From an uncultured Roseovarius sp. (GTDB taxonomy: Bacteria; Pseudomonadota; Alphaproteobacteria; Rhodobacterales; Rhodobacteraceae), in contig OX638333.1 in the NCBI GenBank assembly GCA_951812895.1, forward strand, positions 486,366-550,365: 64,000 nucleotides of DNA, given 5' to 3'. Both the position numbers and the translations under genes were made by a program. The notes beneath the pieces were generated by a model. That model ran no database searches and was not told where the DNA came from. It saw nothing but the letters and a program-made list of their open reading frames with translations. Below, in pieces: positions 34,423 through 44,072 of the stretch; within the stretch, counting starts at the first letter, position 1, and the number at the start of each line of letters is the position of its first letter.

Positions 34423-35274
34423 ATGCGCCTGTTTGTTCTGACCGCTTTCACCATGATCCCGCTTGCCGCCAATTCGGTACTCAACCGAATGGCCATTGCG
34501 GGCGGTCATATTGATGCGACCAGCTTTGGCACCATCCGCATTCTGGCGGGAGCCGTAGCGCTGGCCGGTCTTTGCCTGATCCTGCGCGGCGGTCTGCGTC
34601 TTGGCGGGCCGGGTCGTGTGGTGGGAACGCTCACACTGGTGCTTTACATGTACGGGTTTTCGCTGGCCTATTACGATCTGGATGCCGGGTTGGGCGCGCT
34701 CATCCTTTTTGGCGTGGTGCAGATCACCATGTTTGTCGGCGCGCTGATCCTGAAAGAACCAATGCCGCCCCGCCGCTGGATCGGCGCAGCGCTGGCCTTC
34801 GCAGGGCTTGCCTGGCTTCTCTGGCCCGGAAGCGGTGCCGCGGTCAGCCTGTGGCACGGGCTTTCCATGGCGGCGGCAGGTGTCGGCTGGGGAATTTATT
34901 CACTGGTGGGGCGTAAATCAGGTGATGCTTTGCAGGCTACAGCGGCAAACTTCATCTTTGCGGCCCCACTTGGCGTATTGATCGGATTCGCCCTGCCAGC
35001 CCCGGCAGAGGCGATTGCAATCAACAACACTGGTATTCTGCTGGCCGTTCTTTCCGGTGCGGTGACCTCTGGCATGGGATATGCCTTGTGGTACTCGATC
35101 CTGCCGCGCATTGCCGCCTCTGTTGCCGCGGTCGCACAGTTGACCGTGCCGGTGATTGCTCTGGTCGGTGGCATGATATTCCTGGGTGAAAGCCTGACCT
35201 GGCAGTTTGCCCTTGCATCCTCACTGGTGCTGGGCGGCGTGGCGGTATCGGTTGTGCAGCGCACGACCAAATAG
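34423..35274 (+). CDS. EamA/DMT-family transporter
   Basis: A 283-residue polytopic exporter-like protein of the DMT superfamily. Hydrophobic segments such as VFVLTAFTMIPLAANSVLNRMA, TITLVLYMYGFSLAYYDL-like and ALWYSILPRIAASVAAVAQLTVPVIAL are spread along it; the last is the second-repeat signature. Substrate unknown. It converges toward repeat copy C. Confidence 0.85.
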   Translation: MRLFVLTAFTMIPLAANSVLNRMAIAGGHIDATSFGTIRILAGAVALAGLCLILRGGLRLGGPGRVVGTLTLVLYMYGFSLAYYDLDAGLGALILFGVVQITMFVGALILKEPMPPRRWIGAALAFAGLAWLLWPGSGAAVSLWHGLSMAAAGVGWGIYSLVGRKSGDALQATAANFIFAAPLGVLIGFALPAPAEAIAINNTGILLAVLSGAVTSGMGYALWYSILPRIAASVAAVAQLTVPVIALVGGMIFLGESLTWQFALASSLVLGGVAVSVVQRTTK

Positions 35275-35289
35275 CCGGTTTAGTACCGC

Positions 35290-35456
35290 GCCGCGCATTG
35301 CCTGCGCGCGCGGTGGCGAACCCAACCTTTGGGCAACAGCGCTTAATCCAACAGCATCCGAAAAAGATGAGAGCGATATCCAAGCATCACCAAATCGCCA
35401 GTGCGTAGGGGCGCGCAGGCGATGCGCGGCGGCCTTTGGCCGCTGTTTCGCGCATG
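35290..35456 (+). repeat. Long-hairpin intergenic repeat, copy C
   Basis: Left arm 35290-35319, right arm 35394-35430. The arm core here reads GCCTGCGCG / CGCGCAGGC, different from copies A and B but still complementary. The tail hairpin is GCGGCC-TTT-GGCCGC, again changed on both sides. Between convergent genes. Confidence 0.85.
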
Positions 35457-35493
35457 TGTAACGCTTAAACGCCGCTCTTCAATTTTTCAGTTA

Positions 35494-35537
35494 AAAAAGA
35501 ACCACCCGCCCCAACGATCAAGGCGGGACGGGTGGGT
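35494..35537 (-). terminator. Rho-independent terminator of the fusion gene
   Basis: On the minus strand an 11-bp stem (CCACCCGTCCC at 35535-35525 with GGGGCGGGTGG at 35512-35502, one wobble) runs into CTTTTTT. It lies about 50 bases after the stop of the 35586-38549 gene. Confidence 0.85.
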
Positions 35538-35585
35538 TGTTTCTACATCAGCACCAAACACGATGCATGCCGAGTGGCTACAGTA

Positions 35586-38549
35586 TCAGGCGTAGCCCCC
35601 GTTCAGACCACAAGCATCGAACTCAGTCCGCAGCGTGTTCGACGCGAGAGTCAGCGCCTCGCCATGACGCGCGATCAGCTCGGCCCGGCGTGCCGGATCA
35701 CGGGTGGATTCAATCGCACCCCAGATCGCGGCCAGCGTCTCGGACGCGTCACGAATTCTGGCCAGAGCATCCGTATCCGCCGCAGCGCCTGCAACGACCG
35801 CCTGGGACACTTTGCCAACGCCCGGCACGGTCTGTGGCCCGCCAGAAGTATACCCTTCCGGAATATCGCCTTTGCAGTTGATCACCGCACGATACCGGAT
35901 CGCCGAAAGGATCTGATCAACCGCCTGTTTGGCGCCTTCGACACGTGAGGTATGTTCCGTATCCGCCGCCGCATGCGGTAACAGCTCCAGACGACCCGGG
36001 AAGGCCTCGATCAACGGACGGTAGGGAACCATCGGTCCAAACAGACTACCATCATCTGCAACAAACAGATCGGCATCGATCGCAGCAAATCGAACCTTGC
36101 CACTGGCCATCGCCGCGTGCAGCGCATCGGCATCCACCACCTCTCCGCGGTCATAGTTGACCAGAACAGCACCGTCATTCAGCGCATTCAGAACCGACGC
36201 GCCGACCAGTCCGGCATTGGCAAAATTGCCATCGGCACCCTTTGCCCCCAGACCGGTATGAGGGGAAAGAACATCCGCCCCGGCTGCTGCCTCTTCCGGT
36301 GTGGCGGCATAAATGAACCCTTCGGATTCGATCCATTTGCGATGCGGCTCGCGGGCATAGATCGCCACGGTCATGCCAAATGCCTTGCCCAGTTTCGCAA
36401 CCTCACGACCAATGTTGCCATAGCCGATCACACCCATCCGTTTGCCTTCCAGCTTTTCGGTCGGATAGTCGCGCAGATGTTTGCCGGTGTCGAAATCGCC
36501 TTTGACCACACGGTCATGCATTTCACCAACATTCAGGTCCGGCAGAACCCGCAGCAATGCTTTCATCGCGGTCTGTGCCGTGGCCCGGCTGTTAAAGCTT
36601 GGGGTGTTCATCAAAGGTGCACCACCCCCGGCCCCATCACCGCCACCCCAACAGGCACAGGCCATGTTGCCGGTCCCTGCCCCAATACGCACGCCGCCCT
36701 CGGGAAAGGTTGCATTTTCAGGAAAGAACGTCGCGGCTGCGATCACCGCGTCATACTGATTGCCACAGCACGCCTCGGTCAGTTCTTCATGTGTCGACAG
36801 GTCCGGCTGGTAGTAGAAATGCTGACCAGCAGACAGGTCAGAGCCATCCCAGCCACCCATGGTAAACGTGCCGCCCTGCGCCTCGATATGGGCCTTTACG
36901 TCGGATGGATCCGGCTCGCCATCTGCACCGAATTTCAATCCAACCAGATCGGCAATCAAAACGCGATAGGCACGGTTCGGATCATCCTTGCGGGCATTCG
37001 CCCCGGCAGAGGCCGCGGCCTCGAACGTCGTGCCAGCGGCGGCCAGCTCTTCTTCCAGAACCACGATCTTGGCACGGTGATAGGCATAAGAGATGTTTTC
37101 CAGCAGCGCCACGATATCCTCTGGCTCGCGAATGCCACCAATCCACGCCCGGTAATCCCCCGGCGTTCCGGGGAAGGCATTGACATAGCGTGCCGCATCC
37201 AAAGCCGTTTCATATTCACCGTTCGGATGGGTCAGGCCCTCGTATCCCAGCAACTGCTTGGAACGCGCAATTATGCGGGCATGGATATCCGGATCGGTAA
37301 TGGCGGAATCATTCACCGCCAGCAACGTCACCGCAGCACCGCGTTTATCGGCGGTATCCACACCGGCAACCAACAGATCCTGACCCCCCAGCCAGTCATT
37401 CAGCAACTGCCGGTTATGGGCCGACCGCTTGTTCATCACCTGAACCGAGCCGATCATCTTTTCCACACGAAGCAGGCAAAAGGTTGTCTCTGCAAATGCG
37501 AGGGACGAGAATGTGTTGATAACCCCACCGGTCATCTTGTTGGCCGCCGCATCGTAGAACGGACCCAGCACAACAGATTTCTCGCCGGTCAGCGGCTTCT
37601 TGGGATCGGTCGGCACAACCAGTTTTAGCTGGCGCGCAATCGCCCAGGCCGGATCTTTCTGATTGTCTTCGATCAGCTTGATCGCCGCAGGCGTAAATGA
37701 CGCCAGAAAATATCCCGAAACACCGCCAATCGCCTTTTGAAACGGCGTGAAGATACAACATTTTTCCATGAAGGCTTCGACAACCGACTGGCTCCACGGC
37801 ATCGCGCCCAGCATGGAAGTCGCATCAATCATGGCATGGCGGTTCTCGGGATCGCGGCCCAGCCATTCAAGCAGTGAATTAACTTCGTCCTCGGTATAGG
37901 TCGTGGCCCCCGTGGTCTCGTGTCCGACACCAACAAACAAGGAGATGCCCAACGCCTCCAAATCATCTGCAGACGGGATCGTGCCTTCGTCACCGGCAAA
38001 AACAACCTTGTCGTCACTCCCGTTCGCCGCATGGCGCTGCAGCTCAACAATTTGCGTGCCCCAGCTCTGACGGAAAAACCCACCGGCCTTGGCCGCGTCC
38101 GATTCCGGCGCAGGTGTGTCGACAAAAATCTTCTGACCCGCAAGGTTCGGGTTCATCAAATGCATGATCGCAACGGTAAATCCGCTGTGACCGCCACCCA
38201 GGCCCACGGCCATCGGATTGGCCTTGGGAAAGCCGAAATAGCGGTGAATGTTGTGCATCATATCCAACAGGATCGCGTCGGCCGGATATCCCCGGTGCAT
38301 CGAACGCCCGATCTCTGCGGTTGTGAACGGGCCCAGATCATTGCCCTTGTCATCCAGCTTTCGGTACGTGGCCTCTAACCAGCGGTCAAAGTCATAGCGA
38401 TTTGAGCGCCCTTCAACTTCGTCTTTGACGACATCGGTAATCGGTCCGACGCCAAAGAACGGGTTGATCGTGCGGGCCGGAGGGCCGTTGCGAGTGGCTT
38501 CGAGAGAGGCGGTACGTTGTGCTGTATAATCTGTCACGGGCTGGTCCAT
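35586..38549 (-). CDS. Fused SerC-like aminotransferase and SerA-like dehydrogenase
   Basis: A 987-residue protein. Residues about 1-470 resemble class V phosphoserine aminotransferase, with the PLP lysine near 270 in CIFTPFQKAIGG and GVGHETTGATTYTEDEV. Residues about 530-900 form a D-3-phosphoglycerate-dehydrogenase-like enzyme: the Rossmann motif near 707 (GVIGYGNIGREVAKLG), Arg near 799 in NYDRGEVVD, and His near 859 in LPHAAADTEHT. The VGVDN turn is replaced by GGGDGAGGGA. The frame extends to 38738, but only ATG 38549 gives a family-like N terminus, though its Shine-Dalgarno is weak. It may be a bifunctional serine-pathway enzyme or belong with the adjacent GMC/TRAP genes. Confidence 0.82.
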   Translation of the reverse strand: MDQPVTDYTAQRTASLEATRNGPPARTINPFFGVGPITDVVKDEVEGRSNRYDFDRWLEATYRKLDDKGNDLGPFTTAEIGRSMHRGYPADAILLDMMHNIHRYFGFPKANPMAVGLGGGHSGFTVAIMHLMNPNLAGQKIFVDTPAPESDAAKAGGFFRQSWGTQIVELQRHAANGSDDKVVFAGDEGTIPSADDLEALGISLFVGVGHETTGATTYTEDEVNSLLEWLGRDPENRHAMIDATSMLGAMPWSQSVVEAFMEKCCIFTPFQKAIGGVSGYFLASFTPAAIKLIEDNQKDPAWAIARQLKLVVPTDPKKPLTGEKSVVLGPFYDAAANKMTGGVINTFSSLAFAETTFCLLRVEKMIGSVQVMNKRSAHNRQLLNDWLGGQDLLVAGVDTADKRGAAVTLLAVNDSAITDPDIHARIIARSKQLLGYEGLTHPNGEYETALDAARYVNAFPGTPGDYRAWIGGIREPEDIVALLENISYAYHRAKIVVLEEELAAAGTTFEAAASAGANARKDDPNRAYRVLIADLVGLKFGADGEPDPSDVKAHIEAQGGTFTMGGWDGSDLSAGQHFYYQPDLSTHEELTEACCGNQYDAVIAAATFFPENATFPEGGVRIGAGTGNMACACWGGGDGAGGGAPLMNTPSFNSRATAQTAMKALLRVLPDLNVGEMHDRVVKGDFDTGKHLRDYPTEKLEGKRMGVIGYGNIGREVAKLGKAFGMTVAIYAREPHRKWIESEGFIYAATPEEAAAGADVLSPHTGLGAKGADGNFANAGLVGASVLNALNDGAVLVNYDRGEVVDADALHAAMASGKVRFAAIDADLFVADDGSLFGPMVPYRPLIEAFPGRLELLPHAAADTEHTSRVEGAKQAVDQILSAIRYRAVINCKGDIPEGYTSGGPQTVPGVGKVSQAVVAGAAADTDALARIRDASETLAAIWGAIESTRDPARRAELIARHGEALTLASNTLRTEFDACGLNGGYA

Positions 38550-38824
38550 TCGGGTAAAGAATCTGAATCCCGCGGATATTAGCCATTTGTTTCCTTTGCG
38601 AAACAACATAATGCGAACAGAAACCCCCTGTATCCGTCGTTTTTGCGCCCCAAGCCGTTGGTTGATACAAAGATGCAGCCGGCGGTCGTCCGAACCGGTG
38701 ATGGGAGCCCTGAAATTTTGAAAGATGGCGTCGTCCAAGGTGGATGTGGTAATGTCCGCACATTACCGACATTCGCATGGGTAATTCTCGGCAAACAAGG
38801 CCTGGGCAGCACAGCAGAAAGCCC

Positions 38825-40420
38825 CTAAAACCTTCGTAAAATTAGCTCCGATGCTTTCTCACCAATCATAATCGCCGGGGCGTTTGTGTTGCCCGACACG
38901 ATCTCTGGCATGATCGCGCAATCGGCGACCCTCAGGCCGTTGATGCCATGCACTTTCAGGTCCGCATCCACAACTGCGCCGGGTCCCGACCCCATTTTGC
39001 AGGTTCCGGTCGGATGATAGATCGACACACTGTTGTTGCGGGCCCAATCCAACGTGCCTTCGTAATCTTCCATGCTCAGCTCGGCATCCGGTCGGAACTC
39101 TTCGGAAATCTTTGAAACCAGCGGCGCATGTTTGGCGATTTTTCTGGCGATGTTCACCCCTTCAACGATGGTTCGGCAGTCGGTCTCGGTCGACAGGTAA
39201 CGCGGCACAATTTTGGGATAGGCGCGCGGATCGGGGCTTGTCAGGCGTATTTCGCCACGGCTTTCAGGGCGCAGCTGACATACCGACATGGTAAAGGCAG
39301 AGAACGGGTGCACCCCCTCTCCGGGGCTGTCGGCGGACCAGGGTTGAACGTGGAACTGAATATCCGGCGTCGCGACATCTGAATTGGTTTTGAAGAAACC
39401 CGTGGCCAGCGACGCCGCCATGGTCATCGGTCCCGACCTGAACAACGCATACTTCAACGCAATCCGCATCTTGTTCGGCAGGCTGCGCACCTCGTCGTTC
39501 AAGGTTGGCTCATTACATTTGTAAACCAGCCGCGCCTGCAGGTGGTCCTGAAGGTTCTTCCCGACCCCGTCCAGAGCATGTTTCACCTCAATTCCTGCGT
39601 CAGCCAGATGATCCGGCGCACCGATGCCGGATAACATCAGGATTTGCGGTGACCCGACGGCCCCGGCAGACAGGATAATCTCTTTTCGCGCTTTGATCGT
39701 TTGTGTCTTTCCGCTGCGGTCAATGTATTGCACACCGGTTGCACATTTGCCTTCCATCTCGATCTGCTGAACCTGCGCATGTGTGATGATCTGTAAATTG
39801 CTGCGGGATTTCACCGGGTTCAGATATGCAACCGCCGCACTGCACCGACGGCCACTTCGGGTTGTCAGTTGGAAATAGGACACCCCTTCCTGTGTTTCGC
39901 CGTTGTAATCGGGGTTAAACGGATAACCCGCGGCCTGGGCCGCTGCGACCCATGCATCACAGATCGGGCGCTGAATGCGCATGTTGGATACAGACAGCGG
40001 CCCATCGCCACCGTGATACTCATCTGCGCCACGCTCGTTGGTTTCCGCCTTTTTGAACAGCGGCAGCACATCATCCCAGCCCCAGCCGGCATTGCCCATC
40101 TGCCGCCAGCGATCGTAATCCGCTTTCTGCCCACGCACATATAGCAGACCGTTCAAAGAAGATGATCCACCCAGAACCTTTCCACGTGGCCAATCGATAG
40201 ACCGCCCGTTCAACCCGGGGTCAGGTTCGGTTCTGTAGCACCAGTCAACCGATGGATTATGCATTGTTTTGAAGTATCCAACCGGGATGTGAATCCACGG
40301 ATTAAGATCTCTTCCACCAGCCTCCAGCAAGACAACATGGTTGCTTGGATCTGCACTCAACCTGTTGGCAAGAACACATCCCGCAGAGCCTGCTCCGATG
40401 ATGACGAAATCTGATTCCAT
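38825..40420 (-). CDS. GMC family FAD-dependent oxidoreductase
   Basis: A 531-residue GMC oxidoreductase (FVIIGAGSAGCVLANRL, LLEAGG; WPRGKVLGGSSSLNGLLYVRG; SAGAVGSPQILMLSGIGAP). Active-site His in VSIYHPTGTCKMG and Asn in SGNTNAPAIMIGEKA. It is closer to choline/alcohol dehydrogenases than to glucose oxidase. AGGAG precedes the ATG. It is divergent from the TRAP substrate-binding gene and separated from it by a region with a perfect 11-bp inverted repeat, so the two are probably co-regulated. Confidence 0.9.
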   Translation of the reverse strand: MESDFVIIGAGSAGCVLANRLSADPSNHVVLLEAGGRDLNPWIHIPVGYFKTMHNPSVDWCYRTEPDPGLNGRSIDWPRGKVLGGSSSLNGLLYVRGQKADYDRWRQMGNAGWGWDDVLPLFKKAETNERGADEYHGGDGPLSVSNMRIQRPICDAWVAAAQAAGYPFNPDYNGETQEGVSYFQLTTRSGRRCSAAVAYLNPVKSRSNLQIITHAQVQQIEMEGKCATGVQYIDRSGKTQTIKARKEIILSAGAVGSPQILMLSGIGAPDHLADAGIEVKHALDGVGKNLQDHLQARLVYKCNEPTLNDEVRSLPNKMRIALKYALFRSGPMTMAASLATGFFKTNSDVATPDIQFHVQPWSADSPGEGVHPFSAFTMSVCQLRPESRGEIRLTSPDPRAYPKIVPRYLSTETDCRTIVEGVNIARKIAKHAPLVSKISEEFRPDAELSMEDYEGTLDWARNNSVSIYHPTGTCKMGSGPGAVVDADLKVHGINGLRVADCAIMPEIVSGNTNAPAIMIGEKASELILRRF

Positions 40421-40442
40421 GCGCTTTTAACTCCTCACTTGC

Positions 40443-40485
40443 AAAAAACACTATGCAAAACGGAAAAGATATTCTAGTGTTTTTT
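40443..40485. promoter_or_regulatory. Perfect 11-bp inverted repeat in the GMC/TRAP divergent promoter
   Basis: AAAAAACACTA (40443-40453) and TAGTGTTTTTT (40475-40485) are perfect reverse complements with a 21-base spacer. The dyad is placed in the middle of the 106-base region between the two divergent starts. The IclR gene at the end of the TRAP operon is the obvious candidate to bind it. Confidence 0.5.
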
Positions 40486-40526
40486 GAAACAAAACGTCTC
40501 AATAATTAACCATATGGGAGGAAATA

Positions 40527-41759
40527 ATGGGATTGTCAAACAAACTGGGCCGCATTTCGCGCCGGGATTTATTCAGAGTAGCAGGGACTTACGGTCTTAG
40601 TTCGACTCTGCTCGCCGCAGGAACGTTCGGCGGTGCTATGTCGCTGGGAAATCTCGCCAAGGCGGCCGAATCAACCTATGACAAGCGCTTTGCAAAAGAA
40701 GCAAAGCACACGCTCAAATTCGGCGCTGCGGGCTTTAATCCACAAAACCTGCTGATCGAACGGGCGGGTGCATTGGAATTTGCACGCGATCTGGAAAGCC
40801 GCACAGACGGTGAAATTCGCGTTGAATTCATCGGCAACAACCAAATCTGTGGTCAGGTCTCCTGTGTTGAAAAAACACAGCAGGGTATCGTCGACATCTA
40901 TGCTGCGTCCACCCAGAACTCTGCCGGTGGCGCGCCTTATCTAAACGTTCTGGACTATGCCTACATGTTCCGTAATCGTGCGGATCAGTATCATTTCCTT
41001 TACTCACCAAAATCTCAGGCTCTTCTGCGTGAACCCTATGAAAAACGCCACGGCCTGAAATTCCTGTTCAGCCACGCTGAACTTCGTGGGATCCAGTTGG
41101 GTCTGTCCTGGGAAGACAAGCCCACCGTAACGTCTATCGAACAATTGTTCGGCACCAAAAACCGTGTGACGGGCACACAGCTTGGCCGTATCGCCATGAC
41201 CGCCCTGAACCTCAACCCGGTCCCGGTTGCCTGGGAAGAAACGCTTGATGGTCTGAAGCAGGGCCTGATCGATGGCGCGGAAACATGGGCCTCTGCTGTA
41301 GCCTATGCCAACATGTCGCCTGTTGTGTCCCAGTCGGTTCATCTGAACTTCTTCTGTGGTACAGAGCACACTGCAATGTCGGCAGAAGTCTTTGACGTTC
41401 TGGGCGGCGAATTGCAGGATGCTGTCATGGAATCCGCATATTGGGCGCAAACCCATGTACAGGCAGCCAACGAAGCGGCACTGGTCAAAACGGTCGGTTT
41501 GTCTGACCCACAATTGCCAAACACTATCTTTGCTCAAAACAACGTTCGCAACGCGTTCTTGTCAGATGCAGAAATCAAGAAGGCCGAAGAGATGTGCTCG
41601 CCTGAATTCCAACCACAACTGTGGGAACAATGGCGCGAGCGGATCAACGGCTGGGCCGGTGGTATCGACACATATCAGGAAATCTACGACGAAGTGCGTA
41701 CAATCCCAGCAGATACGCTGCCTGAAAATGTTGAGCCACGCCGCTGGTGGAAAGCGTAA
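40527..41759 (+). CDS. TRAP transporter substrate-binding protein (DctP family)
   Basis: A 410-residue periplasmic binding protein. The N terminus has a twin-arginine signal (SRRDLFRVAG, R12-R13, then a hydrophobic stretch to about residue 45), so it is likely exported folded. The body contains the DctP pattern (LKFGAAGFNP, RTDGEIRVEFIGNNQ, then a late GTQLGRIAMTALNLNPVPV with the conserved carboxylate-binding Arg). GGGAGGAAAT precedes the ATG. It is first in a four-gene operon and is separated from the permeases by a partial terminator. Confidence 0.9.
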   Translation: MGLSNKLGRISRRDLFRVAGTYGLSSTLLAAGTFGGAMSLGNLAKAAESTYDKRFAKEAKHTLKFGAAGFNPQNLLIERAGALEFARDLESRTDGEIRVEFIGNNQICGQVSCVEKTQQGIVDIYAASTQNSAGGAPYLNVLDYAYMFRNRADQYHFLYSPKSQALLREPYEKRHGLKFLFSHAELRGIQLGLSWEDKPTVTSIEQLFGTKNRVTGTQLGRIAMTALNLNPVPVAWEETLDGLKQGLIDGAETWASAVAYANMSPVVSQSVHLNFFCGTEHTAMSAEVFDVLGGELQDAVMESAYWAQTHVQAANEAALVKTVGLSDPQLPNTIFAQNNVRNAFLSDAEIKKAEEMCSPEFQPQLWEQWRERINGWAGGIDTYQEIYDEVRTIPADTLPENVEPRRWWKA

Positions 41760-41778
41760 CACCCGCATAGGCTATCTG

Positions 41779-41806
41779 AACCGGCTCCGTATATCGGGGC
41801 CGGTTT
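41779..41806 (+). terminator. Intra-operon hairpin after the substrate-binding gene
   Basis: AACCGGCTCC pairs with GGGGCCGGTT (one mismatch), followed by TATTT. It lies 20 bases after the DctP stop and would lower permease expression relative to the binding protein, as is common in TRAP operons. Confidence 0.6.
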
Positions 41807-41870
41807 ATTTGTCCATAATCGCTGAAATGCGACATATTTGACAAACACGAATCATAGGGAGGGGCACCAG

Positions 41871-42716
41871 ATGTCAATCTGGTCTGACATGACCACGATC
41901 GTTTCGGCGACATTGAGTGGTGATATCAATTTCAAAGTAGTTAAGGCTTATCGGTCCGACGGAGCATGGTTCGTATTTGGGCCACTTACACTTTTTGGTG
42001 CGATTGTATTTTACTATCGCGAAAAGCTTGCCATACGGTTTGAGGGCCGTCTCGGAAAGGCGACGACAAAATATACGCATCCGCTCATTGCTATTTTCCT
42101 GGCGCTGGCTTTGACCGCTGCATTCTGGGATCAATTCGCGGATCTTCTCAAATCGATCACCGGCGACAATCACCGCCTGATACTCATCGGGGTCCCTATT
42201 CTTTTGATTCTGCTTGAGCGCACTCCGGAACGAACCATCGTGGTCTATTCCTATATTGTGATGGCGGCGATCATCTTTATCGGGGTAATCCAGCGGTTCG
42301 GCTTTAACGCACAAGTCCCTTGGTCGACTACAATTCCGCCACTGCTTTTCATGGTTATGGCATGGTACGGAGCAACGCTAAATATCCGACTGCGAACGCA
42401 TTTGAGCTTCTCTGAATTCCGCACCAAGTTGGGCCGCCGTGGGCAGCTTTTCTGGCTCACATTTGACAATTTTCTGTGGCTGGTTTTCTGCGTTATTGTT
42501 GTCACGACGACAGCGCGCGCCACTGTAAATACCTATGACAACTTTGCCATCGTTCTGGGCACTGACAACGTGATGCGTTGGTGGTTCATGTTCACGATGC
42601 CTTTGTGTTTCATTCTGTTGGCCACGCGAGCCATAGAGAACGTTTTGGAGGATTTCGGAAAGTTCCGGAATGGCGATCCAATGATCGAACAAGCCGTAAT
42701 TGGGGGGGACACATAA
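41871..42716 (+). CDS. TRAP transporter small permease (DctQ family)
   Basis: A 281-residue integral membrane protein with about six hydrophobic segments (WFVFGPLTLFGAIVFYYREK, LIAIFLALALTAAFWDQF, LILIGVPILLILLERTPE, VYSYIVMAAIIFIGVIQ). It is longer than standard DctQ proteins (160-200 residues), with two extra N-terminal segments. It sits between the binding protein and the large permease and abuts the latter (TAA then ATG), which supports the assignment. AGGGAGG lies before ATG 41871. Confidence 0.83.
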   Translation: MSIWSDMTTIVSATLSGDINFKVVKAYRSDGAWFVFGPLTLFGAIVFYYREKLAIRFEGRLGKATTKYTHPLIAIFLALALTAAFWDQFADLLKSITGDNHRLILIGVPILLILLERTPERTIVVYSYIVMAAIIFIGVIQRFGFNAQVPWSTTIPPLLFMVMAWYGATLNIRLRTHLSFSEFRTKLGRRGQLFWLTFDNFLWLVFCVIVVTTTARATVNTYDNFAIVLGTDNVMRWWFMFTMPLCFILLATRAIENVLEDFGKFRNGDPMIEQAVIGGDT

Positions 42717-44072
42717 ATGACTGATGGTACATGGATCACAATCATCTCTTTGGCGGTGACCTTCCTCTTCATGATGGGCACCCCGGTACTTCTGATCATC
42801 TTTTATTGGGTCGTTGGCTGCAGCTTTGTGCTGGACTTAACACTCGACAACACAGGCGCGGAGCTTTTGAACGTGTTTAAAGACGGCTTTGCGCTGATGG
42901 CGATGCCGTTGTTCATCCTAACCGGGGATTTGATCAACAAATCAGGGATCGCAAAACGACTTTCGGATTTCGCCTATGCCTGCCTGGGCTGGCTGCGTGG
43001 CGGTCTTGCGATGGCGTCTTTGGGGGCCTGTGGTCTCTTCGCGGCTATTTCCGGATCTAACTCCGCGACAACCGCAACCATCGGGTCGATGTTGCACCCT
43101 GAAATGGTCAAGGGTGGCTATGACGAGCGCTTCTCGGCTGCCACGGCAGCGGCGGGTGGTTGTGTAGGGATTATCATCCCGCCTTCGATCATCTTCATCG
43201 TCTACGGCTTCCTTATGAACCTTCCGATTTCGGACCTGTTTATCGCCGGGATCATCCCAGGCACGCTGATGGTTTTGGCGATGATGATCGCCTGTTTTAT
43301 CGTGTGTTCAATCAACGGTTGGGGTTATCTGATCAAGTTGTCTTTTAGACGTGTTGTCCTTACTGGTATTGGCGCTTGGCTTGGCTTTTTTGCTATCGGA
43401 CTTGTGCTTTGGGGAATCTATACCGGAAAATTCTCACCTACTGAAGCTGCGGGGGTAACCGTGGGCTTCTGTATCATCGTCGGCATGCTGAGCTATCTTG
43501 CGAACAAGGTCATGGGCGATAATGCTGATACCCCGGTTGAGGAAAAAACTTTCGCCTCGCAACTGGTTGTAGAAGGGTTCACGCTCAGCGAAATCCCTTC
43601 GATCGTTGTTCGGTCTGCCCAGATCTCCGGCATCCTGGCACCGCTGATCGCTGTGTCGGTGGTGATGCAGCAGATCCTTTCGCTCTTAGGCGCACAGCAG
43701 GTGATTGGCGACTTTGTGACTGGCATGGGCGGGTATTACCCGGTTCTGTTCACCGCTATGGCCATGGTGTTCGTGGCAGGGATGATTCTTGAATCATTGC
43801 CCGTGACAATCATCCTGGCACCGATTCTGGCCCCAATTGCCGCTTCGGTGGGCGTGGATCCGATCCACTTCTCCGTGATCTTCCTGGTTGGCGCCTCTAT
43901 CGGCTTTATCACACCACCCTATGGCCTGAACCTTTATGTGGCCTCTGGTGTGACGGGTGTTCCATATTTCCGATTGTTGCGGTATTCGACCATGTACTTG
44001 TTCGCATTGCTTGCAATCTGGATTTTGGTCGCTCTGGTACCTGAATTGGCGCTGTTCCTGCTACCAACCTGA
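42717..44072 (+). CDS. TRAP transporter large permease (DctM family)
   Basis: A 451-residue protein with about twelve hydrophobic segments, typical of DctM, which uses a sodium gradient to import the substrate. Family motifs include AAISGSNSATTATIGSMLHPEM, GGCVGIIIPPSIIFIVYGFL and the late LVGASIGFITPPYGLNLYVA. It overlaps the IclR start by one base (TGATG). Confidence 0.93.
   Translation: MTDGTWITIISLAVTFLFMMGTPVLLIIFYWVVGCSFVLDLTLDNTGAELLNVFKDGFALMAMPLFILTGDLINKSGIAKRLSDFAYACLGWLRGGLAMASLGACGLFAAISGSNSATTATIGSMLHPEMVKGGYDERFSAATAAAGGCVGIIIPPSIIFIVYGFLMNLPISDLFIAGIIPGTLMVLAMMIACFIVCSINGWGYLIKLSFRRVVLTGIGAWLGFFAIGLVLWGIYTGKFSPTEAAGVTVGFCIIVGMLSYLANKVMGDNADTPVEEKTFASQLVVEGFTLSEIPSIVVRSAQISGILAPLIAVSVVMQQILSLLGAQQVIGDFVTGMGGYYPVLFTAMAMVFVAGMILESLPVTIILAPILAPIAASVGVDPIHFSVIFLVGASIGFITPPYGLNLYVASGVTGVPYFRLLRYSTMYLFALLAIWILVALVPELALFLLPT

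Noticed and set aside
36117-37628. 503-codon open frame on the plus strand inside the SerC-SerA fusion gene
   Set aside because: It is antisense to a clearly conserved gene, has no family-like content, and long antisense frames are expected in GC-rich coding DNA.
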